Positions 26,143-38,395 of a stretch of 64,000 nucleotides of DNA are shown here, piece by piece; the stretch's first letter is position 1; each line of letters starts with the position of its first letter. The translations under genes and the position numbers were made by a program. This stretch comes from Burkholderiales bacterium C2. Lineage in GTDB: Bacteria > Pseudomonadota > Gammaproteobacteria > Burkholderiales > Burkholderiaceae_C. The notes beneath the pieces are model-generated. The model was not told the DNA's origin. It saw only the letters and a list, made by a program, of their open reading frames with translations, and made no database searches. Location of the stretch: positions 234,347 to 298,346 of the forward strand of contig SCOI01000004.1 in NCBI GenBank assembly GCA_005503085.1, in the 5' to 3' direction.

Positions 26143-27243
26143 TCAGGCTGCGCCTATGCCGGTCTTCATGCCGGCCGTCCGGGCTTTCAGCGCCGCCGTG
26201 AAGTCCAGCATGCGTGTGATGCAGCCCAGCGCCTTGATACGCACCGGCTCGTCGATCTGGATTTCGCCCTGGCCCTGTTCCAGGCAGTCGATCACGCCCT
26301 GCAGGCCGTTCATCGCCATCCAGGGGCAGTGCGCGCAGCTCTTGCAGGTGGCGCTGTTGCCGGCGGTGGGCGCCTCGATCAGGGTCTTGCCAGGCGCCAG
26401 CTGGCGCATGCGGTGCAGGATGCCGTTGTCAGTGGCAACGATGTATTCCTGCGCCTTGCCCTCGACCACGGCCTTGATCAGCGCCGAGGTGGAACCCACG
26501 ACGTGGGCCTTGTCGACCACGCTCTTGGGCGACTCGGGGTGGACCAGAATCATCGCGTCCGGATGCTGCTCGCTCAGCAGGTCCAGCTCCAGGCCCTTGA
26601 ACTCGTCGTGCACGATGCAGGCGCCGTTCCACATCAGCATGTCGGCGCCGGTCTGCTCCTGGATGTAGCGGCCCAGATGGCGATCCGGCGCCCACAGGAT
26701 CTTCTCGCCCTTGGCCTTCAGCTCGGCCACGATCTCGAGCGCGCAGGAGCTGGTGACCATCCAGTCGGCGCGCGCCTTCACGGCCGCGCTGGTGTTGGCG
26801 TAGACCACCACCTTGCGGTCCGGATGGGCGTCGCAGAAGGCCGCGAACTCATCGGCCGGGCAACCCAGGTCCAGCGAGCAGGTCGCGTCCAGATCGGGCA
26901 TCAGCACGCGCTTCTCCGGGGACAGGATCTTGGCGCTCTCGCCCATGAAGCGCACGCCGGCGACGATCAGGGTCTGGGCTTCGTGGTCGCGGCCGAAGCG
27001 GGCCATCTCCAGCGAGTCGGAGACGATGCCGCCGGTCTCCAGCGCCAGATCCTGCAGATCGCCGTCCACGTAGTAATGCGCCACCAGCACCGCATTGCGG
27101 GCCTTCAGCAGCGCGGCGGCGCGGGCTTTCAGCGTGGCACGCTGGCTGGGCGTCAAGGGCGCCGGCACCTTGGCCCAGGCATGGGCGGTGCAACTGGCGC
27201 CTTCGGCGTCCTGGCGGGTGTAGTCGAAGAGAACCTGAGTCAT
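26143..27243 (-). CDS. nadA: Quinolinate synthase A
   Basis: A 366-residue [4Fe-4S] enzyme that condenses iminoaspartate (from NadB) with dihydroxyacetone phosphate to quinolinate. The NadA fold is clear: [50 protein letters not shown] with the first cluster cysteine, [37 protein letters not shown], and near the C-terminus [15 protein letters not shown]. The N-terminal leader of about 35 residues before [11 protein letters not shown] is variable. Confidence 0.96.
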   Translation of the reverse strand: MTQVLFDYTRQDAEGASCTAHAWAKVPAPLTPSQRATLKARAAALLKARNAVLVAHYYVDGDLQDLALETGGIVSDSLEMARFGRDHEAQTLIVAGVRFMGESAKILSPEKRVLMPDLDATCSLDLGCPADEFAAFCDAHPDRKVVVYANTSAAVKARADWMVTSSCALEIVAELKAKGEKILWAPDRHLGRYIQEQTGADMLMWNGACIVHDEFKGLELDLLSEQHPDAMILVHPESPKSVVDKAHVVGSTSALIKAVVEGKAQEYIVATDNGILHRMRQLAPGKTLIEAPTAGNSATCKSCAHCPWMAMNGLQGVIDCLEQGQGEIQIDEPVRIKALGCITRMLDFTAALKARTAGMKTGIGAA

Positions 27244-27311
27244 CAGCGGATTTTAGGTCTGCGGCCATGCCGCCCGTTGGCGTCAGGCCTTTCGGAGCGC
27301 GATGGCCTTGC

Positions 27312-28115
27312 TCAGGCCTCGGCGAAGAAGCGGCTTGGCGGCATGCCCACGGTGCGCGTCACCATCGCGGTGAAGGCGCTGGCGCTGGCATAGCCGAGCT
27401 CGGCGGCGATATGGCTCATCGGCTTTTGCCGCGCGGCCATCGACAGCGCATGGGCCAGCAGCACCTGGCTGCGCCACTGGCCGTAGCCGCTGCCCAGCTG
27501 CTCGCGGAACAGACGCGAGATCGTGCGCTCGCTGGCGCCGACCTCGGCGGCCCAGTCGGCCAGGCTGGCGTGGCGGGCCGGGTCTTCGATGATGGCCTGG
27601 CACAGGCGCAGCAGGCGCTTGTCCTGCGGCAGGGCCACGCCCAGGCGCAGGCTGCGCGCCCGGACCAGCTCGTCGACGATTAGATGGGTGATGCAGCGTT
27701 CGCGCTCGGCCGGGGTGTCGGGCTGGGCGTCAGGATCGGTGGGCAGCTGCAGCACCAGCTCGCGCAGCAGCGGCGAAACCTCCAGCACCCGGCATTGCGC
27801 CCAGGCCGGGGCATGCGTCAGGCTCTCATGCAGATAGAGCGTGCGGAGATCGGCCCGCTCGATGGCCGAGACCGCATGGACGATGCGCGGTGCGATCCAG
27901 ACCGCTCGCGAGGGCGGCACGATGAAGGTGCTCGCGCTGGTGCTGACGCGCACCGCCCCACCCACCGAGAACACCAGCTGGCCCCAGTCGTGCTGGTGCG
28001 GCTGGATGTCCATCTGATGCTCCATCAGCCGTGCCTTGCCGCGCAGCGGGCGTTCGATGCTGGGGGCATAGCGGCTGGGGTCGGCGGGCGGCAGACTGCG
28101 ACGTGGGGCGGTCAT
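27312..28115 (-). CDS. AraC-family regulator with N-terminal cupin
   Basis: The 267-residue protein has a cupin-like effector domain in its first half (HQHDWGQLVFSVGGAVRV, FIVPPSRAVWIAPRIVHAV). Two helix-turn-helix units fill the C-terminal 100 residues (SLADWAAEVGASERTISRLF and MSHIAAELGYASASAFTAMV, followed by VGMPPSRF). It is divergent from an MFS exporter gene 70 bases away, the usual arrangement for NimR/YeaM-like regulators of efflux pumps. Its effector is unknown. Confidence 0.92.
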   Translation of the reverse strand: MTAPRRSLPPADPSRYAPSIERPLRGKARLMEHQMDIQPHQHDWGQLVFSVGGAVRVSTSASTFIVPPSRAVWIAPRIVHAVSAIERADLRTLYLHESLTHAPAWAQCRVLEVSPLLRELVLQLPTDPDAQPDTPAERERCITHLIVDELVRARSLRLGVALPQDKRLLRLCQAIIEDPARHASLADWAAEVGASERTISRLFREQLGSGYGQWRSQVLLAHALSMAARQKPMSHIAAELGYASASAFTAMVTRTVGMPPSRFFAEA

Positions 28116-28126
28116 TGGCGTAATGT

Positions 28127-28149
28127 CGATAAATCTTGGCGATCTATCG
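28127..28149. promoter_or_regulatory. Repeat in the araC/MFS divergent promoter (candidate operator)
   Basis: CGATA (28127-28131) and TATCG (28145-28149) form a short inverted repeat. Read in one direction the same stretch gives two GATNNATC copies (GATAAATC, GATCTATC) 12 bases apart start to start, the spacing AraC proteins often use. It lies centrally in the 70-base divergent gap. Confidence 0.35.
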
Positions 28150-28185
28150 TAACCCGGCCGCGCCGCCGCCGCCTACATTGGCGCC

Positions 28186-29439
28186 ATGACGACGCATACC
28201 GCCTCCCTCACCCTTGACGGCCGCGCCCAGGCCCGGCGCGACTACGGCACGATCAGCCTGATCGGCCTGGCCCACGGCACCTCGCACTTCTTCCACATGC
28301 TGCTGCCGCCGCTGTTCCCGGCCTTCATCAAGGATTTCGGGCTCAGCTATTCGGAGCTGGGCCTGCTGGTCACGACCTTCTTCGTGATCTCGGGCATCGG
28401 CCAGGCGCTGGCCGGTTTTCTGGTTGACAAGCGCGGCGCACGGCCGGTGCTGTTCGCGGCGCTGGCCTGCTTTGTGCTGGCCTCGGTCGCGGCCGGCATG
28501 GCCACCGGCTTTGCCGGCCTGATGCTGGCGGCGGCGCTGGCGGGCCTGGGCAACTCGCCTTTCCACCCGGTGGACTTCACGATACTGAACAAGCGCGTCT
28601 CGCAGCCGCGCCTGGGCCATGCCTTCTCGGTGCATGGCATCACCGGCAACCTGGGCTGGGCGCTGGCGCCGGTGTTCTCGATCGGCATCGCCGAGGCCAC
28701 CGGCAACTGGCGCTATGCCTATCTGGGCACCGGCCTGGTGGCGCTGGCGGTGATCGCGCTGCTGTTCCTCAAGCGCGAGGCGATTGATGACAGCCAAGGC
28801 TCCTGGGGCCATGCCAAGCCGGCCGCGGGCGTCAAAGAGGAGCATCCGATGGCTTTTCTGCGCCTGCCCTCGGTCTGGCTGTGCTTCTCGTTCTTCTTCT
28901 TCACGACCGCCGCGCTGAGCGCGATCCAGAGCTTTGCCAGCCCGGCGCTGGGCCAGATGTACGGCCTGCCGCTGAGCCTGACCGCCTATGTGGTGACCGG
29001 TTATATGCTGTGCGGCGCTTTAGGCATGGTGATCGGCGGTTTCCTGGTTGCCAGGGTGCAGCGCCTGGAACGCACGATCGCGCTGGCGATGGCGCTGGCC
29101 GCCGGCCTGCTGCTGCTGGTCGCGGCCGGCTGGCTGCCGCCGCTGGTGGCTGCGGCAGCCACCGCGCTGGCCGGTTTCGGCACCGGCCTGGCCGGGCCCT
29201 CGCGCGATATGTTGATCAAGCGCGCCGCGCCCCCGGGCGCCACCGGCCGGGTCTACGGCACGGTGTACTCGGGCCTGGATGTGGGCTTCGCGCTGGCCGC
29301 GCCGGTATTCGGCGCCTTGCTGGACGGCGGCCATCCGGCCGGCGTGTTCGCCGGCTCGGCCGCCGCCCTGGGCCTGGGCATTGCGTCGGCCGGCCTGGTC
29401 GGTCTGCGCATCGCCCGCACGCGGCTGGCCACCGCATAA
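28186..29439 (+). CDS. MFS transporter, fosmidomycin-resistance (Fsr)-like
   Basis: This is a 417-residue, twelve-helix major facilitator. The opening ISLIGLAHGTSHFFHMLLPP and FGLSYSELGLLVTTFFVISG resemble Fsr-type exporters. The loop 2-3 signature is AGFLVDKRGARPVLF, and the second half contains the equivalent AVTGYMLCGALGMVIGGFLV-type segment. It probably exports a small organic compound. An AraC-type regulator is divergently transcribed next to it, and a ThDP-dependent enzyme gene follows 42 bases after the stop codon. The substrate is unknown. Confidence 0.85.
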   Translation: MTTHTASLTLDGRAQARRDYGTISLIGLAHGTSHFFHMLLPPLFPAFIKDFGLSYSELGLLVTTFFVISGIGQALAGFLVDKRGARPVLFAALACFVLASVAAGMATGFAGLMLAAALAGLGNSPFHPVDFTILNKRVSQPRLGHAFSVHGITGNLGWALAPVFSIGIAEATGNWRYAYLGTGLVALAVIALLFLKREAIDDSQGSWGHAKPAAGVKEEHPMAFLRLPSVWLCFSFFFFTTAALSAIQSFASPALGQMYGLPLSLTAYVVTGYMLCGALGMVIGGFLVARVQRLERTIALAMALAAGLLLLVAAGWLPPLVAAAATALAGFGTGLAGPSRDMLIKRAAPPGATGRVYGTVYSGLDVGFALAAPVFGALLDGGHPAGVFAGSAAALGLGIASAGLVGLRIARTRLATA

Positions 29440-29481
29440 GCGCGGATGGGCGCCGGCCCTGGCCGGCGCTACATTCGGCCC

Positions 29482-31203
29482 ATGCCACAAAGCCCTGACT
29501 CCACTTCGTCACGACTGGCCGGCCACCTGCTGGTCGAGGCCCTGATCGCCCAGGGTGTCGATACCGTCTTCGGCGTGCCCGGCGAGAGCTATCTGGCGGT
29601 GCTGGACGGCTTCCACGAGCACCGCGACAAGATCCGCTTCATCGCCTGCCGCCAGGAGGGCGGGGCGGCTTTCATGGCCGAGGCCCAAGGCAAGCTGACG
29701 GGCCGGCCTGGCATCTGCTTCGTGACCCGCGGGCCGGGCGCCACCAATGCCAGCATCGGCCTGCACACCGCCTTCCAGGACAGCACGCCGATGATCCTCT
29801 TCATCGGCCAGGTGGCCAGCGAGCAGCGCGACCGCGAGGCGTTTCAGGAGCTCGACTACCGCCAGATGTTCGGCCCCGGCACGTTGGGGTTCGCCAAATG
29901 GGTCGGCGAGGTGCAGGACGCCGACCGTCTGCCCGAGTACATCGCCCGCGCCTTTCACACCGCGCTGCAGGGCCGGCCCGGCCCTGTCGTGCTGGTGCTG
30001 CCCGAGGACATGCTGACCGAGATGACGGCCGCGCCGGTGCTGCCGCGCGTCGCGCCGGCCCAGGCCTGGCCGGCGCCTGCCGCGCTGGCCGATCTGCGCT
30101 CGCGGCTGCTGGCGGCCCAGCGGCCCCTGGTGATCGTCGGCGGCGGCGGCTGGACGCCTGACAGCTGCGCGGCGCTGCAGCGCTTTGCCGAGGCCTGGCA
30201 GCTGCCGGTCGGCTGTGCCTTCCGCTTCCAGGATCTGTTCGACAACCGCCATCCGCTCTATGCCGGCGATGTCGGCATCGGCATCAATCCGAAGCTGGCG
30301 CAGCGTGTGCAGCAGGCCGACCTGATCCTCGCGGTGGGCCCGCGCCTGGGCGAGATGACCACCGGTGGCTACACCTTGCTGCAGGCACCGCGCCCCAGCC
30401 AGCAACTGCTGCACATCCACGCCGGCGCCGAGGAGCTGGGCCGTGTCTATGCGGCCGATCTGATGATCAATGCCAGTATGAGCTGCGCGGCCCAGGCGCT
30501 GCAGAGCCTGGCGGCGCCGGACAGCGTCGTCTGGACCGACTGGGCGCATCAGGCCCATGCCGACTACCAAGCGAATCTGCTCCCCCAGCCGGTCAGCCCG
30601 CTGGACATGGCCGAGGTCGTCAAGACCCTGAGCCGGGCGATGCCCGAGGGCACCATCTTCACCAATGGCGCCGGCAACTACAGCGGCTGGCTGCACCGCT
30701 TCCATCAGTACCCGGCGCTGCACCAGCATGGCCGCACCCAGCTGGCTCCGACCTCGGGCGCGATGGGTTACGGCGTGCCGGCGGCCGTGGCGGCCAGCCT
30801 GCTCGATCCGGAGCGCTGGGTCGTCAATATCGCCGGTGATGGCGACTTCCTGATGACCGGCCAGGAGCTGGCCACCGCCACCGGCTATGGCGCCAAGCGC
30901 CTGATCTCGGTGGTGGTCGATAACGGCACCTACGGCACGATCAGGATGCATCAGGAGCGCGAGTACCCGGGCCGGGTCTCGGGCAGCGATCTGTTCAATC
31001 CCGACTTCGTGCAACTGGCGCTGGCCTATGGCTGGGCCGCCCAGCGTGTCGATCACACCGAGGACTTCGCCCCGGCGCTGCAGGCCGCGCTGGCGGCCGG
31101 CCAGCCGACGCTCTTGCATCTGCGCCTGTCCACCGATGTCTCGACCAGCCGCAGCACGCTGACGGCGATCCGCGAGGCGGCCAGACAGCGTCTGGGACAA
31201 TGA
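29482..31203 (+). CDS. Thiamine-diphosphate-dependent enzyme (acetolactate-synthase-like)
   Basis: The 573-residue protein has the three domains of the pyruvate oxidase/decarboxylase superfamily. The N-terminal Pyr domain contains VDTVFGVPGESYLAVLDG and the catalytic glutamate in RQEGGAAFMAEA. The central domain has RPLVIVGGGGW. The C-terminal PP domain has TSGAMGYGVPAAVAA and the ThDP/Mg motif GDGDFLMTGQELATA ending in DNGTYGTI. It lacks a recognisable regulatory subunit gene, so a catabolic decarboxylase or ligase is as likely as acetolactate synthase. A GC-rich hairpin (29450-29469) lies in its leader. Confidence 0.85.
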   Translation: MPQSPDSTSSRLAGHLLVEALIAQGVDTVFGVPGESYLAVLDGFHEHRDKIRFIACRQEGGAAFMAEAQGKLTGRPGICFVTRGPGATNASIGLHTAFQDSTPMILFIGQVASEQRDREAFQELDYRQMFGPGTLGFAKWVGEVQDADRLPEYIARAFHTALQGRPGPVVLVLPEDMLTEMTAAPVLPRVAPAQAWPAPAALADLRSRLLAAQRPLVIVGGGGWTPDSCAALQRFAEAWQLPVGCAFRFQDLFDNRHPLYAGDVGIGINPKLAQRVQQADLILAVGPRLGEMTTGGYTLLQAPRPSQQLLHIHAGAEELGRVYAADLMINASMSCAAQALQSLAAPDSVVWTDWAHQAHADYQANLLPQPVSPLDMAEVVKTLSRAMPEGTIFTNGAGNYSGWLHRFHQYPALHQHGRTQLAPTSGAMGYGVPAAVAASLLDPERWVVNIAGDGDFLMTGQELATATGYGAKRLISVVVDNGTYGTIRMHQEREYPGRVSGSDLFNPDFVQLALAYGWAAQRVDHTEDFAPALQAALAAGQPTLLHLRLSTDVSTSRSTLTAIREAARQRLGQ

Positions 31204-31207
31204 GGGG

Positions 31208-31438
31208 ATGGAACACATCAACTTCGAACTGCGCGGCGAATTCATCGAGCTGGACAAGCTGCTCAAGGCCACCGGCCTGGCCGACAGCGGCGGCGTGGCC
31301 CGCATGATGATCACCGAGAGCCAGGTGCAGGTGGACGGCCAGACCGAGCTGCGCAAGACCGCCAAGATCCGCGCTGGCCAGGTCGTGAGCCTGCAGGGCG
31401 CGCGCATCAAGGTGCTGGCCGATCCGCTGCAAGACTGA
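31208..31438 (+). CDS. S4-domain RNA-binding protein, YbcJ-like
   Basis: A 76-residue protein consisting of one S4 domain: FIELDKLLKATGLADSGGVA, QVQVDGQTELRKTAKIRAGQ and VSLQGARIKVL. E. coli YbcJ is the closest family I recognise; members bind rRNA or tRNA, but the cellular job is not settled. It starts 5 bases after the ThDP enzyme stop codon and is followed 36 bases later by the RraA-like gene. Confidence 0.88.
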   Translation: MEHINFELRGEFIELDKLLKATGLADSGGVARMMITESQVQVDGQTELRKTAKIRAGQVVSLQGARIKVLADPLQD

Positions 31439-31474
31439 AAAAAACGCAAGCACTGAAGCACAAGGAAGCCGCCG

Positions 31475-31975
31475 ATGAACTTTTCGACCTGCGATTTCTG
31501 CGACGAGCACAAGAGCGACGACAGCGGCGAGGTCCGCGTTATTCCCGGCGGCCTCTACCGCAGCTATGGTGGCCTGGCGCGCTTTGCCGGCCCGGTCACG
31601 ACGGTGCGCGCGCTGGAGGACAACAGCCTGCTCAAGAGCGCGGTCGAGAGCCCCGGCCAGGGCCGGGTGCTGGTGTTCGATGGCGGCGGCTCCATGCAGC
31701 GCGCGCTGATCGGCGGCAACCTGGCCGCCGCCGCCGCCAAGAACGGCTGGGCCGGCCTGCTGATCCATGGCTGCGTGCGCGATCTGGCCGAGCTGCGCGA
31801 GGCCCCGGTCGGCATCCTGGCGCTGGGCCATGTGCCCATGCCTACCGAGCGGCGCGGCCAGGGCCTGGCCGATGTGGCTCTGCAGCTGCACGGGCTGTGG
31901 GTGCGCCCGGGTGACTGGCTCTATGCCGACGAGGACGGTGTCGTGATCAGCGCAAAGCCCCTCAGCCCGCCTTGA
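31475..31975 (+). CDS. rraA: RraA family protein (RNase E regulator or HMG/CHA-type aldolase)
   Basis: The 166-residue protein has the RraA fold: FSTCDFCDEH start, GPVTTVRALEDNSLLKSAVE, VLVFDGGGSMQRALIGGNLAA and WLYADEDGVVIS. The motif GCVRDLAEL keeps the Arg-Asp pair used for metal and substrate binding by class II pyruvate aldolases (4-hydroxy-4-methyl-2-oxoglutarate aldolase). From memory E. coli RraA has Arg-Gln there, so aldolase activity is possible. RNase E inhibition is the alternative. AAGGAA precedes the start. Its last 14 bases overlap the convergent flavin reductase gene. Confidence 0.9.
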   Translation: MNFSTCDFCDEHKSDDSGEVRVIPGGLYRSYGGLARFAGPVTTVRALEDNSLLKSAVESPGQGRVLVFDGGGSMQRALIGGNLAAAAAKNGWAGLLIHGCVRDLAELREAPVGILALGHVPMPTERRGQGLADVALQLHGLWVRPGDWLYADEDGVVISAKPLSPP

Positions 31976-32516
31976 TCGAACCGGCGCTGGTGAAGAACTC
32001 GCCGCCGCCCAGATGATGTAGGGCCCGCTGCGGCGGGGCCAGGTCTTGCCAGCGTCCGTTGATGAAGGCCGCGTCGTCGGCCCAGGCCGCCACGACCTCG
32101 GCCAGGAACAGGTCATAGGTCTTCTCGTTGTGCGGCTCGGGGTAGACGCGGCATTCCAGCCAGGCCAGGCAGCCGGCGATCAGCGGTGCCTGGACCTGCG
32201 AGGCCGGCTCGGCGGCGAGATTCCAGCGCGCGAACTTGTCCAGATCGCGGCCGCTGCTGTTGCCGACACCGACCACCATCTCGATCTGGGCCGCGCAGGG
32301 CACGCTCAGCACGAATTCGCCGGAGGCCTCGATCAGGCGGCGGCTGAAGGTGTTCTTGTCGATGACGACCGCCACCTTGGGCGGCGAGAAATCGAGCGGC
32401 ATATTCCAGGCCGCCGCCATCACATCGCGCTGCCCGCCATGCGCGCTGGCCACCAATACGGTGGGGCCGTGGTTCAAGAGGCGGCTGGCCTTGGCCAGGT
32501 CGACGGCGACCCTCAT
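31962..32516 (-). CDS. Flavin reductase-like (DIM6/NTAB) protein
   Basis: This 184-residue FMN-binding split-barrel protein shows LLNHGPTVLVASAHGGQRDV, AAAWNMPLDFSPPKVAVVID and the N-terminal flavin site FSRRLIEASGEFVLSVP. It is likely to use NAD(P)H to reduce flavin or to act directly on a small molecule. The ATG overlaps the serB stop (ATGA on the minus strand), which makes it the second gene of a serB unit, although no functional connection to serine synthesis is evident. Confidence 0.88.
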   Translation of the reverse strand: MRVAVDLAKASRLLNHGPTVLVASAHGGQRDVMAAAWNMPLDFSPPKVAVVIDKNTFSRRLIEASGEFVLSVPCAAQIEMVVGVGNSSGRDLDKFARWNLAAEPASQVQAPLIAGCLAWLECRVYPEPHNEKTYDLFLAEVVAAWADDAAFINGRWQDLAPPQRALHHLGGGEFFTSAGSIKAG

Positions 32517-33217
32517 GCGGCGAACACGCTCAGCAGGCGGTCCAACCCGCCTTCGTTGATCGCCACCATGGCCTGCTCGCGCACCTTGGGCTTGGCATGG
32601 AAGGCCACCGACAGCGCGGCCGCGCCCATCATCGGAAGGTCGTTGGCACCGTCGCCAACCGCGATGGCCTGGGTCTTCGCGTCGGCGCCAATCTCGGCGC
32701 AGCAGGCCAACAGCATGCGACGCTTCTCCTCGCCATCGCAGATTTCGCCCCAGGCCTGCATCACCAGGCCCCCGGTCAGCGCGCTGTCGACGATTTGCAG
32801 CTCGTTGCTGCGCACGTAATCCATGCCCAGCTCGGCCGCGACATAGCGGGTGAAGAAGGTAAAGCCACCCGAGACCAGCACCAGCTTCAGCCCGGCGGCC
32901 TTGAGCGCGGCGCACAGCTCGCGGGCGCCGGGGTTGAACTGCAGACGCTCGCGCAAGACCTGCTCCAAGGCGCTGACCGGCACGCCCTTCAGCAGCGCCA
33001 GACGGCGGCGCAGGCTGTCCTTGAAGTCCGTGATCTCGCCGCGCATCGCGGCCTCGGTGATGGCGGCCACCTCGGCCTTCTTGCCGGCCGCGTCGGCGAT
33101 CTCGTCGATGCACTCGATATTGATCAGGGTGGAGTCCATGTCGAAGGCGGCGAGCTTGAAGTCGGCCAGTCGCAGCGGGGGCGTGAAGCCCTGGGTGATG
33201 AGGTCTTGCATCGGCAT
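32513..33217 (-). CDS. serB: Phosphoserine phosphatase
   Basis: A 234-residue HAD-superfamily enzyme performing the last step of serine synthesis. Motif I is AFDMDSTLINIECIDEIAD with the nucleophilic aspartate, motif II is LVLVSGGFTFF, and motifs III-IV are EEKRRMLL and AIAVGDGANDLPMM. It lacks the ACT domain found in some homologues and has the short form. A second in-frame ATG two codons later (33211) is an equally good start. vapC lies immediately upstream on the same strand. Confidence 0.95.
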   Translation of the reverse strand: MPMQDLITQGFTPPLRLADFKLAAFDMDSTLINIECIDEIADAAGKKAEVAAITEAAMRGEITDFKDSLRRRLALLKGVPVSALEQVLRERLQFNPGARELCAALKAAGLKLVLVSGGFTFFTRYVAAELGMDYVRSNELQIVDSALTGGLVMQAWGEICDGEEKRRMLLACCAEIGADAKTQAIAVGDGANDLPMMGAAALSVAFHAKPKVREQAMVAINEGGLDRLLSVFAA

Positions 33218-33234
33218 AGCTTGGATTGAGAAGG

Positions 33235-33642
33235 TCAGTTCAGCCAGTTTTCAACGTTCAGTCCCGGCACACGCCGGAACTCCGCATCCGCGCTGACCAG
33301 GGTGGCCCCCAGTGCCAGCGCATGGGCGGCGATCAAGAGGTCGTTGGGGCCGATGGGGGTGCCGGCGGCTTCAAGTTGGGCGCGCAGCGAGGCGTAAACC
33401 GGCGCCACCTTGTCGTCCAGCGGCAGCAGCAGCAGTGGCCGCATGGCGATTTCGTACTGACGCTGCAGGCGAGGGGAGGGGCGTTTTTGCAGACCGTAGA
33501 GCAGCTCGCATTGCACCACGGTGCTGGTGGAAAGTTGACAGGCGCCGAGGGTCTGGAGTCGATCCCCCAGGCGCTTGGCGGCGCTGCCCTCCGCGTCCCG
33601 CATGAGGTGGCTGATGATGTTGGTGTCCAGCAGGTAAAGCAT
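33235..33642 (-). CDS. vapC: VapC-type PIN-domain toxin
   Basis: This 135-residue PIN ribonuclease has the four conserved acidic positions: Asp in YLLDTNIISHLM, Glu in VVQCELLYGL, Asp in GPNDLLIAAHAL and Asp in LVSADAEFRRV. Length and motifs match VapC toxins that cleave tRNA or rRNA. It begins 8 bases after the antitoxin stop. All catalytic residues are intact, so the toxin should be active. Confidence 0.92.
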   Translation of the reverse strand: MLYLLDTNIISHLMRDAEGSAAKRLGDRLQTLGACQLSTSTVVQCELLYGLQKRPSPRLQRQYEIAMRPLLLLPLDDKVAPVYASLRAQLEAAGTPIGPNDLLIAAHALALGATLVSADAEFRRVPGLNVENWLN

Positions 33643-33650
33643 CGTGCGGC

Positions 33651-33974
33651 TCAGGCGTCCGGCGCTTCCAGCACGATGTCGTCCAGGGGGAGCAGCCCTG
33701 CATCCACGTCGGGGAATTCGTCGTCGATGGGGCCTTGCTTGGCCAGCTCTGCAAGGGCGGCCAGCAGCGCAGCCGGTGATCCCTTCTCGTACGCTGGCTT
33801 GATGGCCTCGATGATCAGCCGGTCGCCCTCGCGGCGCATCAATGCCTCGTTGCCCGGCAACTCGAACTCCCTGGGGATGCGCACCGCCTGGTTGGCGCCG
33901 TTGCGGAACAGGCGCACATGGCGCTCGGTGCTTTCCGGCATATAGGCGGGAGCGCTTTCGCTGGCATGGGGCAT
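33651..33974 (-). CDS. vapB: VapB-type antitoxin
   Basis: A 107-residue antitoxin with an N-terminal SpoVT/AbrB DNA-binding region (HVRLFRNGANQAVRIPREFE, then GDRLIIEAIKP) and an acidic C-terminal tail (DDEFPDVDAGLLPLDDIVLE) that would wrap the toxin. The ATG at 33974 has GGAG upstream; a further upstream start is possible but lacks one. VapB with VapC should repress the shared promoter between this gene and mfd. Confidence 0.88.
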   Translation of the reverse strand: MPHASESAPAYMPESTERHVRLFRNGANQAVRIPREFELPGNEALMRREGDRLIIEAIKPAYEKGSPAALLAALAELAKQGPIDDEFPDVDAGLLPLDDIVLEAPDA

Positions 33975-34012
33975 GGCAGACTCCAGACGGTGGCGGTGTG
34001 CGAAGTCTAGCC

Positions 34013-34031
34013 TATGCCGCAGCATATGCCG
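34013..34031. promoter_or_regulatory. Repeated TATGCCG in the vapBC promoter region
   Basis: TATGCCG occurs at 34013-34019 and again at 34025-34031, 12 bases apart, with the palindrome GCATATGC overlapping the second copy. It is a candidate VapB/VapC operator just upstream of vapB. Confidence 0.35.
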
Positions 34032-34035
34032 AACA

Positions 34036-37500
<3,465 letters not shown>

Positions 37501-37592
37501 GGCTTCAGAAACGACAACAGCCCCGTCGCGGGGCCTGGAGGCATTGTAGGCAGGCATGGCATGCTTGCAGCCTCAGACAGGAGAAGCAGGCG

Positions 37593-38267
37593 ATGAAGCT
37601 CGGAATTTATCTGTTCGACGAGGTCGAGGTGCTGGACTTCGCCGGCCCCTTCGAGGTGTTCTCGACCGCCTCGCGCCTGGCCGGGCGTGACGGCAGCGAG
37701 CCGCCGTTCGAGGTGCTGACCCTGGGCCCCAGTCTTGACCCGGTGCGTGCCCGTGCCGGTCTGATGGTCACGCCGCAGTACACGCTGGACCAGCACCCCG
37801 AGCTGGATGTGCTGATCGTGCCCGGCGGCGTGGTCACGGCCGAGCTGCAGCGCCCGGGCCTGGACGACTGGCTGCTGGTGCAGAGCTGCCGGCTCAAGGT
37901 GCTGGCCTCGATCTGCACCGGCGCCTTCCTGCTCGAGAAAGCCGGCCTGCTGACCGAGCGCGAGGCCATCACGCACTGGGAAGATCTGGACGATCTGCGC
38001 GCCGCCTCCCAGGCTTCCGGCTCGCTGCTGAAGGTGCTGGCCAAGCAGCGCTGGGTCGAGGCCAAGCCCTGGGTGCACCACGGCGGCACCTGCCGGCTGT
38101 TCACATCGGCCGGCATCTCGGCCGGCATCGACCTGAGCCTGCATCTGGTGGCCGAGCTGGCCAGCCCCGAGCTGGCGCGCCGCACCGCCCGCCAGATGGA
38201 CTATGACTGGCGCGCGGCCAATGGCTCGGTGCTGCAGGCGGCGCTGGGGGCCGACAGCCTGTCCTGA
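37593..38267 (+). CDS. DJ-1/PfpI family protein
   Basis: The 224-residue protein is of the class I glutamine-amidotransferase-like fold. The start KLGIYLFDEVEVLDFAGPFEVF and the nucleophile elbow LASICTGAFLLEKAGLL (Cys) are typical of the PfpI/ThiJ group that also forms the sensor half of FtrA/GlxA-type AraC regulators, but here no DNA-binding domain follows. HHGGTCRLFTSAGISAGIDLSLHLV is the conserved C-terminal helix region. It may be an isonitrile hydratase-like or deglycase-like enzyme. AGGAGAAG precedes the start. Confidence 0.88.
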   Translation: MKLGIYLFDEVEVLDFAGPFEVFSTASRLAGRDGSEPPFEVLTLGPSLDPVRARAGLMVTPQYTLDQHPELDVLIVPGGVVTAELQRPGLDDWLLVQSCRLKVLASICTGAFLLEKAGLLTEREAITHWEDLDDLRAASQASGSLLKVLAKQRWVEAKPWVHHGGTCRLFTSAGISAGIDLSLHLVAELASPELARRTARQMDYDWRAANGSVLQAALGADSLS

Positions 38268-38395
38268 GGGCGCACGGCGCTCCGGCGCAGCCACCCGCCT
38301 GTCGATCCCGCCTGGCCTGCTTCGTCGTAGCGGGCGGGGTCAGCGACAAGCCGGTCGCCCGTGACCGGAAGCCTGGCCCGCGATCGGAGGCGGGC

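Noticed and set aside
37520..37534. GCCCCG/CGGGGC hairpin upstream of mfd as a terminator
   Set aside because: There is no T-run in either direction, and it is short enough to occur by chance in this GC-rich DNA.
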